From: an uncultured Candidatus Saccharibacteria bacterium
GTDB taxonomy: Bacteria > Patescibacteriota > Saccharimonadia > Saccharimonadales > Saccharimonadaceae
DNA: 64,000 nucleotides
Assembly (NCBI GenBank): GCA_948945085.1
Contig: CARBGY010000002.1
Coordinates: 1 to 64,000, forward strand
Direction: 5' to 3'
Shown piece by piece: positions 46,162-54,427 of the stretch. The notes under the pieces are model-generated. The model worked only from the letters and a program-made list of their open reading frames with translations. It was not told the origin of the DNA and did not search any database. Numbering within the stretch: position 1 is the stretch's first letter; the number at the start of each line of letters is the position of its first letter. Both the position numbers and the translations under genes were made by a program.

Positions 46162-47180
46162 TATTTACCCTCCTTTTGGTTTTTAATGATTTCCATGATT
46201 GGCTCTGCAACACCACCGAAGTAAGCGAGTAAACCACGTTGAGCAGTGAGACGATTTTCGGCCTGATCCCAAGCGACGGAATGTGGACCGTCGAGAACGC
46301 TATCGGTAACTTCTTCATTGCGATTAGCAGGCAAACAATGCATGAATTTAACATTAGGGTTACCAGTCAGGGCAAGAAGTTCGTCATTGACCTGATACTT
46401 CGGATAAAACTCACGCATGTAAACATCTTTAGGAGTTTCTTTGTCGTAAAGGCCATACCAAACATCAGCATAAATAAAGTCGGCACCTTCAAGATAGATG
46501 GGATTATCAGTAACGTGAACGCTACCGCCGTATTGTTGAACGTTAGCACGACCAATTTGAAGATAATGATCGTTTAGCCATTTAGCTGGAGGGCCGTACT
46601 GAATAAAATTCATTCCCATCTTAGTCGTAATCATCATGAGTGACGCGCAAACTTGTGTTGAATCGCCAACGAAAACGACTTTGGTCTGGTTCCACGGTTT
46701 TCCTTCAGGTAAATGGTCGAAGATAGTAATAATATCGCCGAGTTCCTGAGTAGGATGATTATAATCAGACATGCCGTTAATGACCGGTACGGTCGAGCGT
46801 GTAGCAAGCTCGAGGATGCTAGTATGACGATCGACGCGAGCCATAATCATGTCACACATGCGACTCAATACTTCAGCAGTATCGCCAATAGTTTCGTGGG
46901 CGCCGAGCTGGATGGCGCCAGGAGCGAGATTTAGAGCATGCCCACCAAGTTGCTCCATGCCAACTTCAAAAGAGACCCGAGTACGGGTCGATTTTTGCTC
47001 GAAGAGCATGGCTAGATTTTTGTGGTAGAGATTATTAAGAGTATTACCAGACTTAATGTAATCGCGAATTGCAGTTGAAATTTTAACCAAATCAAGCATT
47101 TCTGATTGATCAAATTCGGTAGTATCGATAAAATCTTTATGAGTTGGTACTTTGTGTGTTAAAACGTAAGGATTTTCCAT
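46161..47180 (-). CDS. ptcA: Putrescine carbamoyltransferase
   Basis: 339 residues. Phosphorolyses N-carbamoylputrescine to putrescine and carbamoyl phosphate. The carbamoyl-phosphate loop STRTR (in FEQKSTRTRVSFE) and HPTQELGD and HCLPANR are general to the family; ADVWYGLYDKE in place of the ornithine-type SMGE loop marks it as a PTC rather than OTC. Neighbours confirm. No carbamate kinase gene, which would make ATP, lies in the window. TATAAT ends 6 nt before ATG. Confidence 0.9.
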   Translation of the reverse strand: MENPYVLTHKVPTHKDFIDTTEFDQSEMLDLVKISTAIRDYIKSGNTLNNLYHKNLAMLFEQKSTRTRVSFEVGMEQLGGHALNLAPGAIQLGAHETIGDTAEVLSRMCDMIMARVDRHTSILELATRSTVPVINGMSDYNHPTQELGDIITIFDHLPEGKPWNQTKVVFVGDSTQVCASLMMITTKMGMNFIQYGPPAKWLNDHYLQIGRANVQQYGGSVHVTDNPIYLEGADFIYADVWYGLYDKETPKDVYMREFYPKYQVNDELLALTGNPNVKFMHCLPANRNEEVTDSVLDGPHSVAWDQAENRLTAQRGLLAYFGGVAEPIMEIIKNQKEGK

Positions 47181-47192
47181 AGTTACATTATA
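47181..47192 (-). promoter_or_regulatory. Leaderless promoter of the agmatine operon
   Basis: TATAAT at 47192-47187, 6 nt before ATG. Confidence 0.6.
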
Positions 47193-47295
47193 GACTTTTA
47201 TTCTAGAAAAGCAAGTGATTAATTATGCTTATCTCTTGACTTTTGGTAATTTTCTGCTATAGAATCGACAGCAGATCCACGACCCTGGATTGCCA

Positions 47296-48375
47296 CTAAG
47301 AAATACTCGCGAGATGGTCTTTTGCCTTTTTTGTCACGGCACGTCCGCGCGGAGTACGTTCGATAAGTCCAAGCTGTAGCATATACGGTTCATAATAGTC
47401 TTCGATAGTAGCGGCTTCGTCGCCAGTCAAGGCAGCGATGGTGTTAAGACCGACAGGGCGGTCGCCATAATTCTCTAGCATGAGCTGGAGCATATTGCGG
47501 TCAGCCGGGTCGAGTCCAAGATTGTCGATCTCCATCATCTCGAGAGCAGATCGCGCAAGTTCAACATTGATAAAACCGTCACCATTCACATCAGCATAAT
47601 CGCGTACGCGCTTCGTAAGGCGGTTAGCGATGCGCGGAGTGAGGCGAGAGCGCGTTGCGAGTAAATTGGTTGCTTCAGGTTGGATACCAGTACCAAGAAG
47701 GTTCGCTGTACGCATAATAATGCGCTCAATCTCAGGAATTTTATAATACTCAAGTCGATGAATTAGGCCAAATCGGTCGCGCAATGGGCCAGCCAGCGAA
47801 CCAGTACGCGTAGTTGCGCCAATGACGGTAAATTTGGGGAGATCGAGACGAACTGATCGAGCGGCAGGTCCTTTACCAATCACGATGTCAAGTTTATAAT
47901 CCTCCATAGCAGAATATAAAATTTCTTCAACCGTGCGACGCAAGCGATGAATTTCGTCAATAAAAAGTACGTCGCCAGGTTGTAAATTAGTTAAAATCGA
48001 AGCGAGATCGCCGGCACGTTCGATGGCTGGACCAGAAGTAACACGAAGATTAGCGCCCATTTCGCGAGCAATGACGTTTGCCATAGTTGTCTTACCTAAT
48101 CCTGGAGGACCGTAAAGCAAAACATGATCCAATGCGGAGCCGTCATCACGTTTTCTTATAGCATCGATAGCAAGTTTAAGATTAGTTTTTAGACGTTCTT
48201 GGCCAATATAATCAGCAAACGTAAGCGGACGAAGCGTAACTTCTTCGTCTTGCTCGGAAGAATCGTCAGGGTTTGTGCTTGAGTCAACAAGTCGATGGGG
48301 CTCGTGAGTTTGATCAGCAACTTGTTTTGCGATTTCGGCGATTTCTTCAGTATCGATGCTGCGCTCTATGGCCAT
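47296..48375 (-). CDS. ruvB: Holliday junction branch migration helicase RuvB
   Basis: 359 residues. Walker A YGPPGLGKTT, Walker B VLFIDEIHRL, sensor IGATTRTGSLAGPLRDRFG and C-terminal winged helix ending LIERTPRGRAVTKKA. An acidic N-terminal extension of ~45 residues precedes LRPLTFADYIGQ. Motor of the RuvABC complex. TATTAT ends 6 nt before ATG. Confidence 0.97.
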   Translation of the reverse strand: MAIERSIDTEEIAEIAKQVADQTHEPHRLVDSSTNPDDSSEQDEEVTLRPLTFADYIGQERLKTNLKLAIDAIRKRDDGSALDHVLLYGPPGLGKTTMANVIAREMGANLRVTSGPAIERAGDLASILTNLQPGDVLFIDEIHRLRRTVEEILYSAMEDYKLDIVIGKGPAARSVRLDLPKFTVIGATTRTGSLAGPLRDRFGLIHRLEYYKIPEIERIIMRTANLLGTGIQPEATNLLATRSRLTPRIANRLTKRVRDYADVNGDGFINVELARSALEMMEIDNLGLDPADRNMLQLMLENYGDRPVGLNTIAALTGDEAATIEDYYEPYMLQLGLIERTPRGRAVTKKAKDHLASIS

Positions 48376-48387
48376 AATTAAATAATA
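48376..48387 (-). promoter_or_regulatory. Leaderless promoter of ruvB
   Basis: TATTAT at 48387-48382, 6 nt before ATG. Confidence 0.5.
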
Positions 48388-48415
48388 CCTCGGTAAAAAT
48401 GTTTGAATATAAGCT

Positions 48416-48455
48416 AGTGAGCTAATCTTTAAACTGAAAGGTCGATTAGCTCACT
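48416..48455 (-). terminator. Terminator of the rubrerythrin gene
   Basis: AGTGAGCTAATC pairs perfectly with GATTAGCTCACT, with AAGCT/AGCTT extending the stem; 20 bp after the stop. Confidence 0.7.
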
Positions 48456-48474
48456 TATAAGCTTAGTAACTTAT

Positions 48475-49023
48475 CTAGTAGTTTTCGCAGTTGATTTCAA
48501 AAAAGGCTTTTGGATGAGCACAAACAGGGCAAATCTCAGGAGCTTGTTCGCCAGTAAAGACATAGCCACAGTTACGACACTTCCAAACTGTAACTTTATC
48601 ACTCTTAAAGACGATGTCGTGTTCAACTTTGTTATGGAGCTTAATATAACGCTCTTCGTGATGCTTCTCGATAGCGGCAACCTGTTCAAATTTTACAGCA
48701 ATTTCATCGTAGCCTTCTTCGCGAGCCTCTTTAGCAAAATCTTCGTACATAGTTGTCCATTCGTAATGTTCGCCTTCAGCAGCTGCTTCAAGGTTTTTAG
48801 CGGTGTCCGCGACAGCTCCGCCATGTAGGAACTTGTACCACATTTTTGCGTGCTCTTTTTCGTTATGTGAGGTTTCATCAAAGATGCTAGCGATTTGTTC
48901 GTAACCGTCCTTTTTAGCGCGAGAAGAGAAATATTGATAGCGAATTGCGGCTTGCGATTCTCCAGCTAGCGCAGCTTCAAGATTTTTCCAGGTTTTGCTA
49001 GAACGGTCAAGTTCTTTTGCCAT
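48475..49023 (-). CDS. rbr: Rubrerythrin
   Basis: 182 residues. Diiron peroxidase for oxidative stress in anaerobes. Ferritin-like part with two Glu-rich motifs (EAALAGESQAAIRY, DETSHNEKEHAKM; EAAAEGEHYEW, EQVAAIEKHHEERY) and a C-terminal rubredoxin domain CRNCGYVFTG...CPVCAHPK with four Cys. Leader with AGGAG. Single gene ended by the terminator at 48416-48455. Confidence 0.96.
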   Translation of the reverse strand: MAKELDRSSKTWKNLEAALAGESQAAIRYQYFSSRAKKDGYEQIASIFDETSHNEKEHAKMWYKFLHGGAVADTAKNLEAAAEGEHYEWTTMYEDFAKEAREEGYDEIAVKFEQVAAIEKHHEERYIKLHNKVEHDIVFKSDKVTVWKCRNCGYVFTGEQAPEICPVCAHPKAFFEINCENY

Positions 49024-49102
49024 TGTATTACTCCTTGTTAGTTCTTATTTATTGTAGCACAGTAACTTTAAATACAGAAGTCAGAAACGATGGTGCTGGA
49101 GC

Positions 49103-50251
49103 TTACAACTGCCCATTATTATCGCATGGACCATTTTCGGTCCAACAATTTTGGGTAATCCAAAAGTTTTTACGAAGACTATTGTCGTCATCTCCACTTA
49201 GCTCAACTTCGTACTGGGGGTATGGGAAGAAAATATCGGCAGGATCGAGACGAGTTTCGATGCGGCGGACGAGTTGGTTAGCACGACCAGTTGAGTCGAC
49301 GCTAATCTGAACGTTTTCGAATTCAATCACAGTACCATCATTCTTTTGCAGGGTGAGCGCAAAATCAGTAATTGTATCACCATACGGCATAGAAACGACA
49401 AGCATTGCGTTACCGCCAGCCTCAAAATCAAGCCCAGAAAGCTCAACTTCACAAGCAAACTCATTATGCTCGCATTTAATCAAAAATGGGGTATTTGCAA
49501 TATCGGAGTTACCAGCTTCGTTAATCTGGGCTTGGGTAATTGTATTAACAGCCGAATTGTCGCTACTTGGCAAAAGTACCATCGTACTATAATTTGTAGA
49601 GGTGCTATTATTAAAGCTATTAATATCAATATTCGGCCCAGTTTTTAATAAGCTAAGAGTTAAAGTCGGCGGTGTCGTGGCATTATTAATGGCACCAAGT
49701 TTACCGTCGCTATTCAAACGAAAATCTGTACCATTAATCTCGGAATACCATCGAAATGTTACTGATTTAACTTCGCTGAGGGATGTACTGCCGATACCAA
49801 GCGGAATAACGCGTGTCCGGGTATCCGAGGTTAAAGTTGAGCGATAATCTGGAACGCGATTAGCGAGAATGACGCAAGTGTAGGCTTGGTCGGCATTATT
49901 AGAAGTACTTTCCTGAACCAACACTTCGCCAGGATAAGTATCGCCATACAAATAAGTTTTAAGGCGAAAATCATCACAGTTACCACCAAATAAACTACCA
50001 CAAGTTGCAGAATCGCCACTAGCGTTAACGCATTGGTAATATTGGTTAACGGCACGCTTAGCATCTTCTACACCGACCAGCGCAGAGTCAAGAGCGGATT
50101 GCGATAAGTCGTCATTACTACTTTGAGTATTTTCGGAAAGAATGATGCGAATAAAACTTAAAGCGATAACACCAAAGAGAATAGTGACAAAAATTACCAC
50201 ATAAAGCGAGGCAACACCTTTTTTAGTTTTAGATGGATCAAGTACTTGCAT
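49103..50251 (-). CDS. PilX-like pilus assembly protein
   Basis: 382 residues. Short basic N-terminus, one hydrophobic helix (SLYVVIFVTILFGVIALSFIRI) without the GFTLIE prepilin signature, then a large beta-rich outer domain with Cys (CVNASGDSATCGSLFGGNC). This pattern and the adjacent prepilin genes fit a PilX-type component of a type IV pilus. TATAAT ends 6 nt before ATG, so it is transcribed separately from the three upstream genes or in addition to them. Confidence 0.7.
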   Translation of the reverse strand: MQVLDPSKTKKGVASLYVVIFVTILFGVIALSFIRIILSENTQSSNDDLSQSALDSALVGVEDAKRAVNQYYQCVNASGDSATCGSLFGGNCDDFRLKTYLYGDTYPGEVLVQESTSNNADQAYTCVILANRVPDYRSTLTSDTRTRVIPLGIGSTSLSEVKSVTFRWYSEINGTDFRLNSDGKLGAINNATTPPTLTLSLLKTGPNIDINSFNNSTSTNYSTMVLLPSSDNSAVNTITQAQINEAGNSDIANTPFLIKCEHNEFACEVELSGLDFEAGGNAMLVVSMPYGDTITDFALTLQKNDGTVIEFENVQISVDSTGRANQLVRRIETRLDPADIFFPYPQYEVELSGDDDNSLRKNFWITQNCWTENGPCDNNGQL

Positions 50252-50263
50252 AACTTAATTATA
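50252..50263 (-). promoter_or_regulatory. Leaderless promoter of the PilX-like gene
   Basis: TATAAT at 50263-50258, 6 nt before ATG. Confidence 0.6.
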
Positions 50264-50288
50264 GCATATACATTTTTACATATTCGGA

Positions 50289-51254
50289 TTAAATTCCAGC
50301 AGTGCGCGCAGCAAAGTTAAATTTATTAATAGCACAATAATTAAATTCGGCACCGAGCGTCAAAATATTACCGGAATCATCTGACTCACCAGTAATTTCA
50401 TCAACCATATGTGGACTACAATAATCTCCACTGCGCATGATATCGACACCACCGCGCATTGTAGCGAGAATAAATGTTCCGGACATGTATGTGCGAAGCG
50501 TAACTGAATCTTGGCTAATTGGAAAAACTGTAAACTCATAAAGTGCGAGGCCGAGATCGGACATTTCCTTTGATGTATTAAAATTTTCAAGCATGCCTTC
50601 TATGGGCGGATTTGTGTAATAAGGTAAAGTACCACCGGTACGGGCAAGCGACGTAATATCAATAATCATGTCGGAACTGAAAATTGAATCATATTTACCA
50701 TTCGCGTCCATCACAGCGGAACAAACTCGGTAATTTTTGTCTTCGACACGCATAAGTCGCGAAGCTTCAGTCGTAATAATGTTTCCACTCATGTCGCGAT
50801 AGCGAAGTCGGAGAGTATTGCCGCCGGAATTTTCGGCATAGGCGGTGTTCCAAATATATGAATAGAACCCTGTACAAAAAATGCCGTTGTATTGTTCCCC
50901 ACGCTCGTTCTGACTAGCATGAAAAATATAGCTGAAGGCATGATCTTTTTCACATTCTGCAATGCTTTCGGCATCGTAGTTAGCAAGACTGTTACAAAGG
51001 CTAGTAGTGTCGACGGAAGGCGCGGTGTTGATGGCAGATGTCAACTCATCAATTAAGCCACGTCCAACGCTATCAACCGATTTGAGGGTGAGGCCTTTTT
51101 GATAAATGGCAAGGATATTAATGAGAATCATTGCGATTGAAATCAGTAAAGCACCGATGAAGGCGAGCGCAATAGAAAGTTCTACGAGTGTAAAACCTTT
51201 TTTGGTCGACTGAGTAAGTTTTTTTACGCTAGTAGGATTTTGTATAATTTTCAT
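50289..51254 (-). CDS. Prepilin-type protein, PilW-like
   Basis: 321 residues. The N-terminus has a class III prepilin signal: KKGFTLVELSIALAFIGALL, cut after Gly with Glu at +5, followed by the pilin helix. The outer domain has two Cys pairs. Probably a minor pilin placed at the pilus tip. Its ATG shares a base with the stop of the upstream gene (TAATG). Confidence 0.8.
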   Translation of the reverse strand: MKIIQNPTSVKKLTQSTKKGFTLVELSIALAFIGALLISIAMILINILAIYQKGLTLKSVDSVGRGLIDELTSAINTAPSVDTTSLCNSLANYDAESIAECEKDHAFSYIFHASQNERGEQYNGIFCTGFYSYIWNTAYAENSGGNTLRLRYRDMSGNIITTEASRLMRVEDKNYRVCSAVMDANGKYDSIFSSDMIIDITSLARTGGTLPYYTNPPIEGMLENFNTSKEMSDLGLALYEFTVFPISQDSVTLRTYMSGTFILATMRGGVDIMRSGDYCSPHMVDEITGESDDSGNILTLGAEFNYCAINKFNFAARTAGI

Positions 51255-52147
51255 TAAACATTCTCCGGATTATATAAACGAATAACTGTGTCGAGTGCAC
51301 TAGGATTCCGAGTATTTGGACCATACCAACAAGTTTCAATATAAAAATCGTAATATTCGGGCATGCTACTACCATCAGTGACGGCAACTACCCAAATTCC
51401 CTCGGCACGCGCGACGCGATCATAGATAATGCCGCCATCGGTAAATTGAGTAGTTGAGTCACCGGCGCCGGGGTTGTTTGCGCTAGTATAAATAATGCGA
51501 GCATTAAGAGGCGCTTCGGTAAAAACTTCTGGATGCGTACGTGCGCTAACGTATGATAAATCAATATTAATACGACCAGAGCTCGTCAGGCTACTAAGGT
51601 CACGTGTATTAAGTACGAAAGCATGACTACGACTTAATAGCGTACCGCTAGTGGTATTTTCATAAACTCGCGAACATCCATTAGTACTAAAAATGGTATC
51701 AGTAGTATCTTTATCATTAACGGTGCCAGCAAGGTCAAGGATACCAATATTGGCGGCATCGAGTGGATTAATAGCATTACTAATAATTGTATTCCAAAGT
51801 TCGGCATATTGTTGATACTTTTCGCCAGCATCGATTTGGGATTGCGTAAGATCGTTGTAGGTTGGTAAAGTTTTTTCGGAGATATAAGAACTATGGATAA
51901 AACGGAGTGCTTCGGCCTGGGCGTTAAGTTCATTTCTAGCAGTAGTAACTTCAAGGGCATTTTCGGCATTAGCAATACCTAAATTCATCATTGTAATAGT
52001 AATAACGGTAACTAGGCTAAAAATAGTAAGAGCCAGAATAACTTCAATAATCGTATCACCACGACAGCTCGTCATCAAACTATGACGTAACGTCATAGTT
52101 GTAGTCTTGCGACTTCTTTTGTGGGATGAGGATTTTTTTAGCGACAT
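51254..52147 (-). CDS. Prepilin-type protein, PilV-like
   Basis: 297 residues with a basic leader of ~30 residues, then RGDTIIEVILALTIFSLVTV, a prepilin motif with Gly, Glu at +5 and the hydrophobic helix. The outer domain has a Cys near residue 177 (STNGCSR) and one near the C-terminus (ETCWYG). Overlaps the upstream pseudopilin gene by 10 bp. Confidence 0.8.
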   Translation of the reverse strand: MSLKKSSSHKRSRKTTTMTLRHSLMTSCRGDTIIEVILALTIFSLVTVITITMMNLGIANAENALEVTTARNELNAQAEALRFIHSSYISEKTLPTYNDLTQSQIDAGEKYQQYAELWNTIISNAINPLDAANIGILDLAGTVNDKDTTDTIFSTNGCSRVYENTTSGTLLSRSHAFVLNTRDLSSLTSSGRINIDLSYVSARTHPEVFTEAPLNARIIYTSANNPGAGDSTTQFTDGGIIYDRVARAEGIWVVAVTDGSSMPEYYDFYIETCWYGPNTRNPSALDTVIRLYNPENV

Positions 52148-52953
52148 TTTACCTCCGGATCGTCGTCGGAAAGAATGTTGATTGCAGAAGTATTGTGGCC
52201 GTCGGCTCGAAGACGTACATCGCGAACAATGTTGCTATTGCCCGATTTAATACAGAAGTTTAAGTCTTCGCGAGTCGAAAAAGATCCAGGGTTTTCGTCG
52301 AGAAAAGTATGGAAACGGGTGCTAGCACTTTGGTTGTCGGGCTGGCAGTTTTGCTTCAGGTTAAACTGTTCTATACTGTAGGCGGTATGGACAGTACCGG
52401 ATGTCGGGGAACGAGCGATAATGACGGTTCCAGTGAATTGTTGGTTGTCAGGGTTCATGATTTTGGATTCCCATAACGGATGGTAGAGGTCAACGGTAGA
52501 ATCAAGTTCTGCTTCGGTACTACCACAAAATAGTCGCGCATCAACGGATTTTAGTTCTTCAGCAAAAGTTCCGCTACCACTAGGAATTTCTGTATTTCCA
52601 ATTAATGTTGCGGTATAAACAGTGTCTTGGTGGCTGCTAGACTCTTCTAGCCCAAAAACGATAACTTTACCGTAAATTGCGTAATCATTAGATGCGCCAG
52701 TGCCGAGCGTTTCTGGACTAATCACCTCGGCATAAGTCTGACGAAGAAACTCAGCGAACGAACGGACGGAGTCGTTATAACGTTGCACAGCAATAGTCGT
52801 ATAGGTACCGGCGATCACACCGACAAGAATTAAGCCAGAAAGGCCCAAAAATAACATCACTTCGATAATTGTAAAACCGGAGCGAGTATGATCTTTTGAG
52901 GTTTTTTTGCGTAAGTTGTTTGATGACTTACTGAAAAAACGGAAACCGCTCAT
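52138..52953 (-). CDS. Prepilin-type protein, FimT/GspH-like
   Basis: 271 residues. RSGFTIIEVMLFLGLSGLIL is a clear prepilin peptidase site plus pilin helix, followed by RYNDSVRSFAEFLRQTYAEV as in GspH/FimT minor pilins. First gene of a three-gene chain with PilV- and PilW-like genes. TAAAAT ends 6 nt before ATG. No pilus ATPase or prepilin peptidase is in the window. Confidence 0.82.
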   Translation of the reverse strand: MSGFRFFSKSSNNLRKKTSKDHTRSGFTIIEVMLFLGLSGLILVGVIAGTYTTIAVQRYNDSVRSFAEFLRQTYAEVISPETLGTGASNDYAIYGKVIVFGLEESSSHQDTVYTATLIGNTEIPSGSGTFAEELKSVDARLFCGSTEAELDSTVDLYHPLWESKIMNPDNQQFTGTVIIARSPTSGTVHTAYSIEQFNLKQNCQPDNQSASTRFHTFLDENPGSFSTREDLNFCIKSGNSNIVRDVRLRADGHNTSAINILSDDDPEVKCR

Positions 52954-52965
52954 GTTTTCATTTTA
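52954..52965 (-). promoter_or_regulatory. Leaderless promoter of the pseudopilin operon
   Basis: TAAAAT at 52965-52960, 6 nt before ATG. Confidence 0.5.
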
Positions 52966-52996
52966 GCATATTTTAGGTAAGTTTAGGGAAGTTATC

Positions 52997-53434
52997 CTAA
53001 AATTTCATACCAAAAAGAAAGGCCATCCATTGTTCAAAATTGCTCATTTCTTTGGTCTTAGGACTACTTGCAACAACATCGGCGACGTGTTTGGTTTTAG
53101 CGGCTTCAGAGTTAGAAGGAAGGTAAATCATAGTTTCGCCAGGAAGTTTTCTACCCTGATATTTACGAGCGGCAAGTTCCTGGTATTCAGCGGAGTGATA
53201 GTATTCATTTTCAAGTTCTAAGGTTTCTACTTCAAGTTCCAATAAAGCACGCTCACGTTGACGGCTGATTAGTTCTTGTGCGAGTGCCCAGTTGCGCGAA
53301 AGTGAGCCAATTGTCCCCCATGTCCAAAGCAAACAGAGCACAATCGCGATAAAAATGAGGACATTATCAAAAACGAAAAAGTCGCGCTTAAGCCAATATT
53401 TAGCTTTACGAGCCTTAGTCTTTAACTCAGTCAT
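52997..53434 (-). CDS. FtsB/DivIC-like septum formation initiator
   Basis: 145 residues. Basic cytosolic N-terminus, one TM helix (VLIFIAIVLCLLWTWGTIGSL), a coiled coil (SRQRERALLELEVETLELENEYY) and YQELAARKYQGRKLPGETMIYLP, which is the DivIC/FtsB ending. Such proteins link early and late division proteins. TATAAT ends 6 nt before ATG. Confidence 0.8.
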   Translation of the reverse strand: MTELKTKARKAKYWLKRDFFVFDNVLIFIAIVLCLLWTWGTIGSLSRNWALAQELISRQRERALLELEVETLELENEYYHSAEYQELAARKYQGRKLPGETMIYLPSNSEAAKTKHVADVVASSPKTKEMSNFEQWMAFLFGMKF

Positions 53435-53446
53435 GTCTGTATTATA
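53435..53446 (-). promoter_or_regulatory. Leaderless promoter of the FtsB-like gene
   Basis: TATAAT at 53446-53441, 6 nt before ATG. Confidence 0.6.
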
Positions 53447-53515
53447 ACATGGTTAAGTTTACTAGCTAGTCTTTTAGCCTAACTACTTTTGTCTTACTTT
53501 AGATATTATATTTAT

Positions 53516-53740
53516 TTATATACTTAGACAGCGGATGGGGTAGGTATGCCAACGAGAGTATGGACCAGTGGCAGTATAAACATCTGTAGATGAGATGCTG
53601 AAGTGGTAGACATTAGCGGACACAAGGGAGCTATAATCGACCGCAGTCTTAGCTATATTATCGCCATTAATGGCGAGAGTACGAATAGAACCACTAGGAA
53701 CATGAAGGTATCCGCTACGGACGAAGAAATAGTGTTATTA
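53516..53740 (-). pseudogene. C-terminal FISUMP fragment without start
   Basis: The minus strand reads YFFVRSGYLHVPSGSIRTLA, then ANVYHFSISSTDVYTATGPY and SRWHTYPIRCLSI followed by TAA. This is the end of a FISUMP domain. No start codon or upstream part of the domain exists; a terminator lies just upstream. It is either a remnant of a deleted surface gene or a silent cassette related to the FISUMP gene at 1-837. Confidence 0.75.
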
Positions 53741-53756
53741 TAATAATTGTATTACA

Positions 53757-53788
53757 AGAGAAAAAGGCTGCTCTGAATAGAGCAGCCT
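53757..53788 (-). terminator. Terminator-type hairpin before the FISUMP fragment
   Basis: AGGCTGCTC pairs with GAGCAGCCT (9 bp), followed on the minus strand by TTTTTCTC; a T run also exists on the plus side. Confidence 0.75.
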
Positions 53789-53846
53789 GAGACTTTTTTG
53801 GTGAATGAGTAGAACGGAATAAGTTCTACAACATTCAAAACGCGGC

Positions 53847-53887
53847 AAAATACCTGTAAATTCGCAGGTTTGAGCTAGATCTAGCTC
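53847..53887 (-). terminator. Palindrome plus hairpin after the Cys-rich small gene
   Basis: GAGCTAGATCTAGCTC (53872-53887) is a perfect 16-bp palindrome. Next on the minus strand, ACCTG/CAGGT with TATTTT could terminate the gene at 53948. Confidence 0.5.
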
Positions 53888-53947
53888 GGATGTGGGCAAC
53901 ATATATGAGAACATATACGTCGGCGACAGAATGAGGTAGAGACGGTT

Positions 53948-54292
53948 TTAATATGGGCGGCTATTTCGAATCTTAGCCAGTTGCTTTTGTCTTTCTCGCT
54001 GCCTTTGTTCTTGCGCCTCTTTTGTCGAGCTACAACGCGACTTATTGTAGTCTTCTGTTAGTTTTTGCACTTCTTCTTGTAATTTTCCCTTTGACCATCC
54101 CTCGCTCTCTGCTTTATCGGAGAGCCCACGAAATCCTAGCCATTCTAGTTCAGTCATTTCACTTATATCGGCCAGAAAGCCTGGCGGATAAATTTTACGA
54201 CTGATTTCGTCTTTATAGATTTTATAGCATTGTTCACATAAATCATCACTAAGGTAATAAGTAACAGCACTGTTGCAACCTTTACACCACAT
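53948..54292 (-). CDS. Small zinc-ribbon-like protein of unknown function
   Basis: 114 residues. CKGC near the N-terminus and CEQC 15 residues later suggest a zinc knuckle. A helical, strongly charged C-terminal half ends in an Arg/Gln-rich segment (EQRQRERQKQLAKI) that could bind nucleic acid. AAAGGAGG is a strong SD. No family recognised. It lies just downstream of the large T4SS-like gene but has a 135-bp gap from it. Confidence 0.6.
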   Translation of the reverse strand: MWCKGCNSAVTYYLSDDLCEQCYKIYKDEISRKIYPPGFLADISEMTELEWLGFRGLSDKAESEGWSKGKLQEEVQKLTEDYNKSRCSSTKEAQEQRQRERQKQLAKIRNSRPY

Positions 54293-54427
54293 AGCAAACT
54301 TGCCTCCTTTTTCTAAAAAGTAAAGATACTAGATACAGAATAGGTAATATGCACTCTGCGGAGATTGTATCACACCAGCTTAAGAATAGCAATCTTAAGC
54401 AATTTAAAATTTCTATCTCAACTTAAG

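Noticed and set aside
43584..47180. Classical arginine deiminase (arcABC) operon
   Set aside because: The carbamoyltransferase has the YGLY loop of putrescine enzymes and the deiminase has agmatine deiminase motifs, so this is the agmatine pathway.
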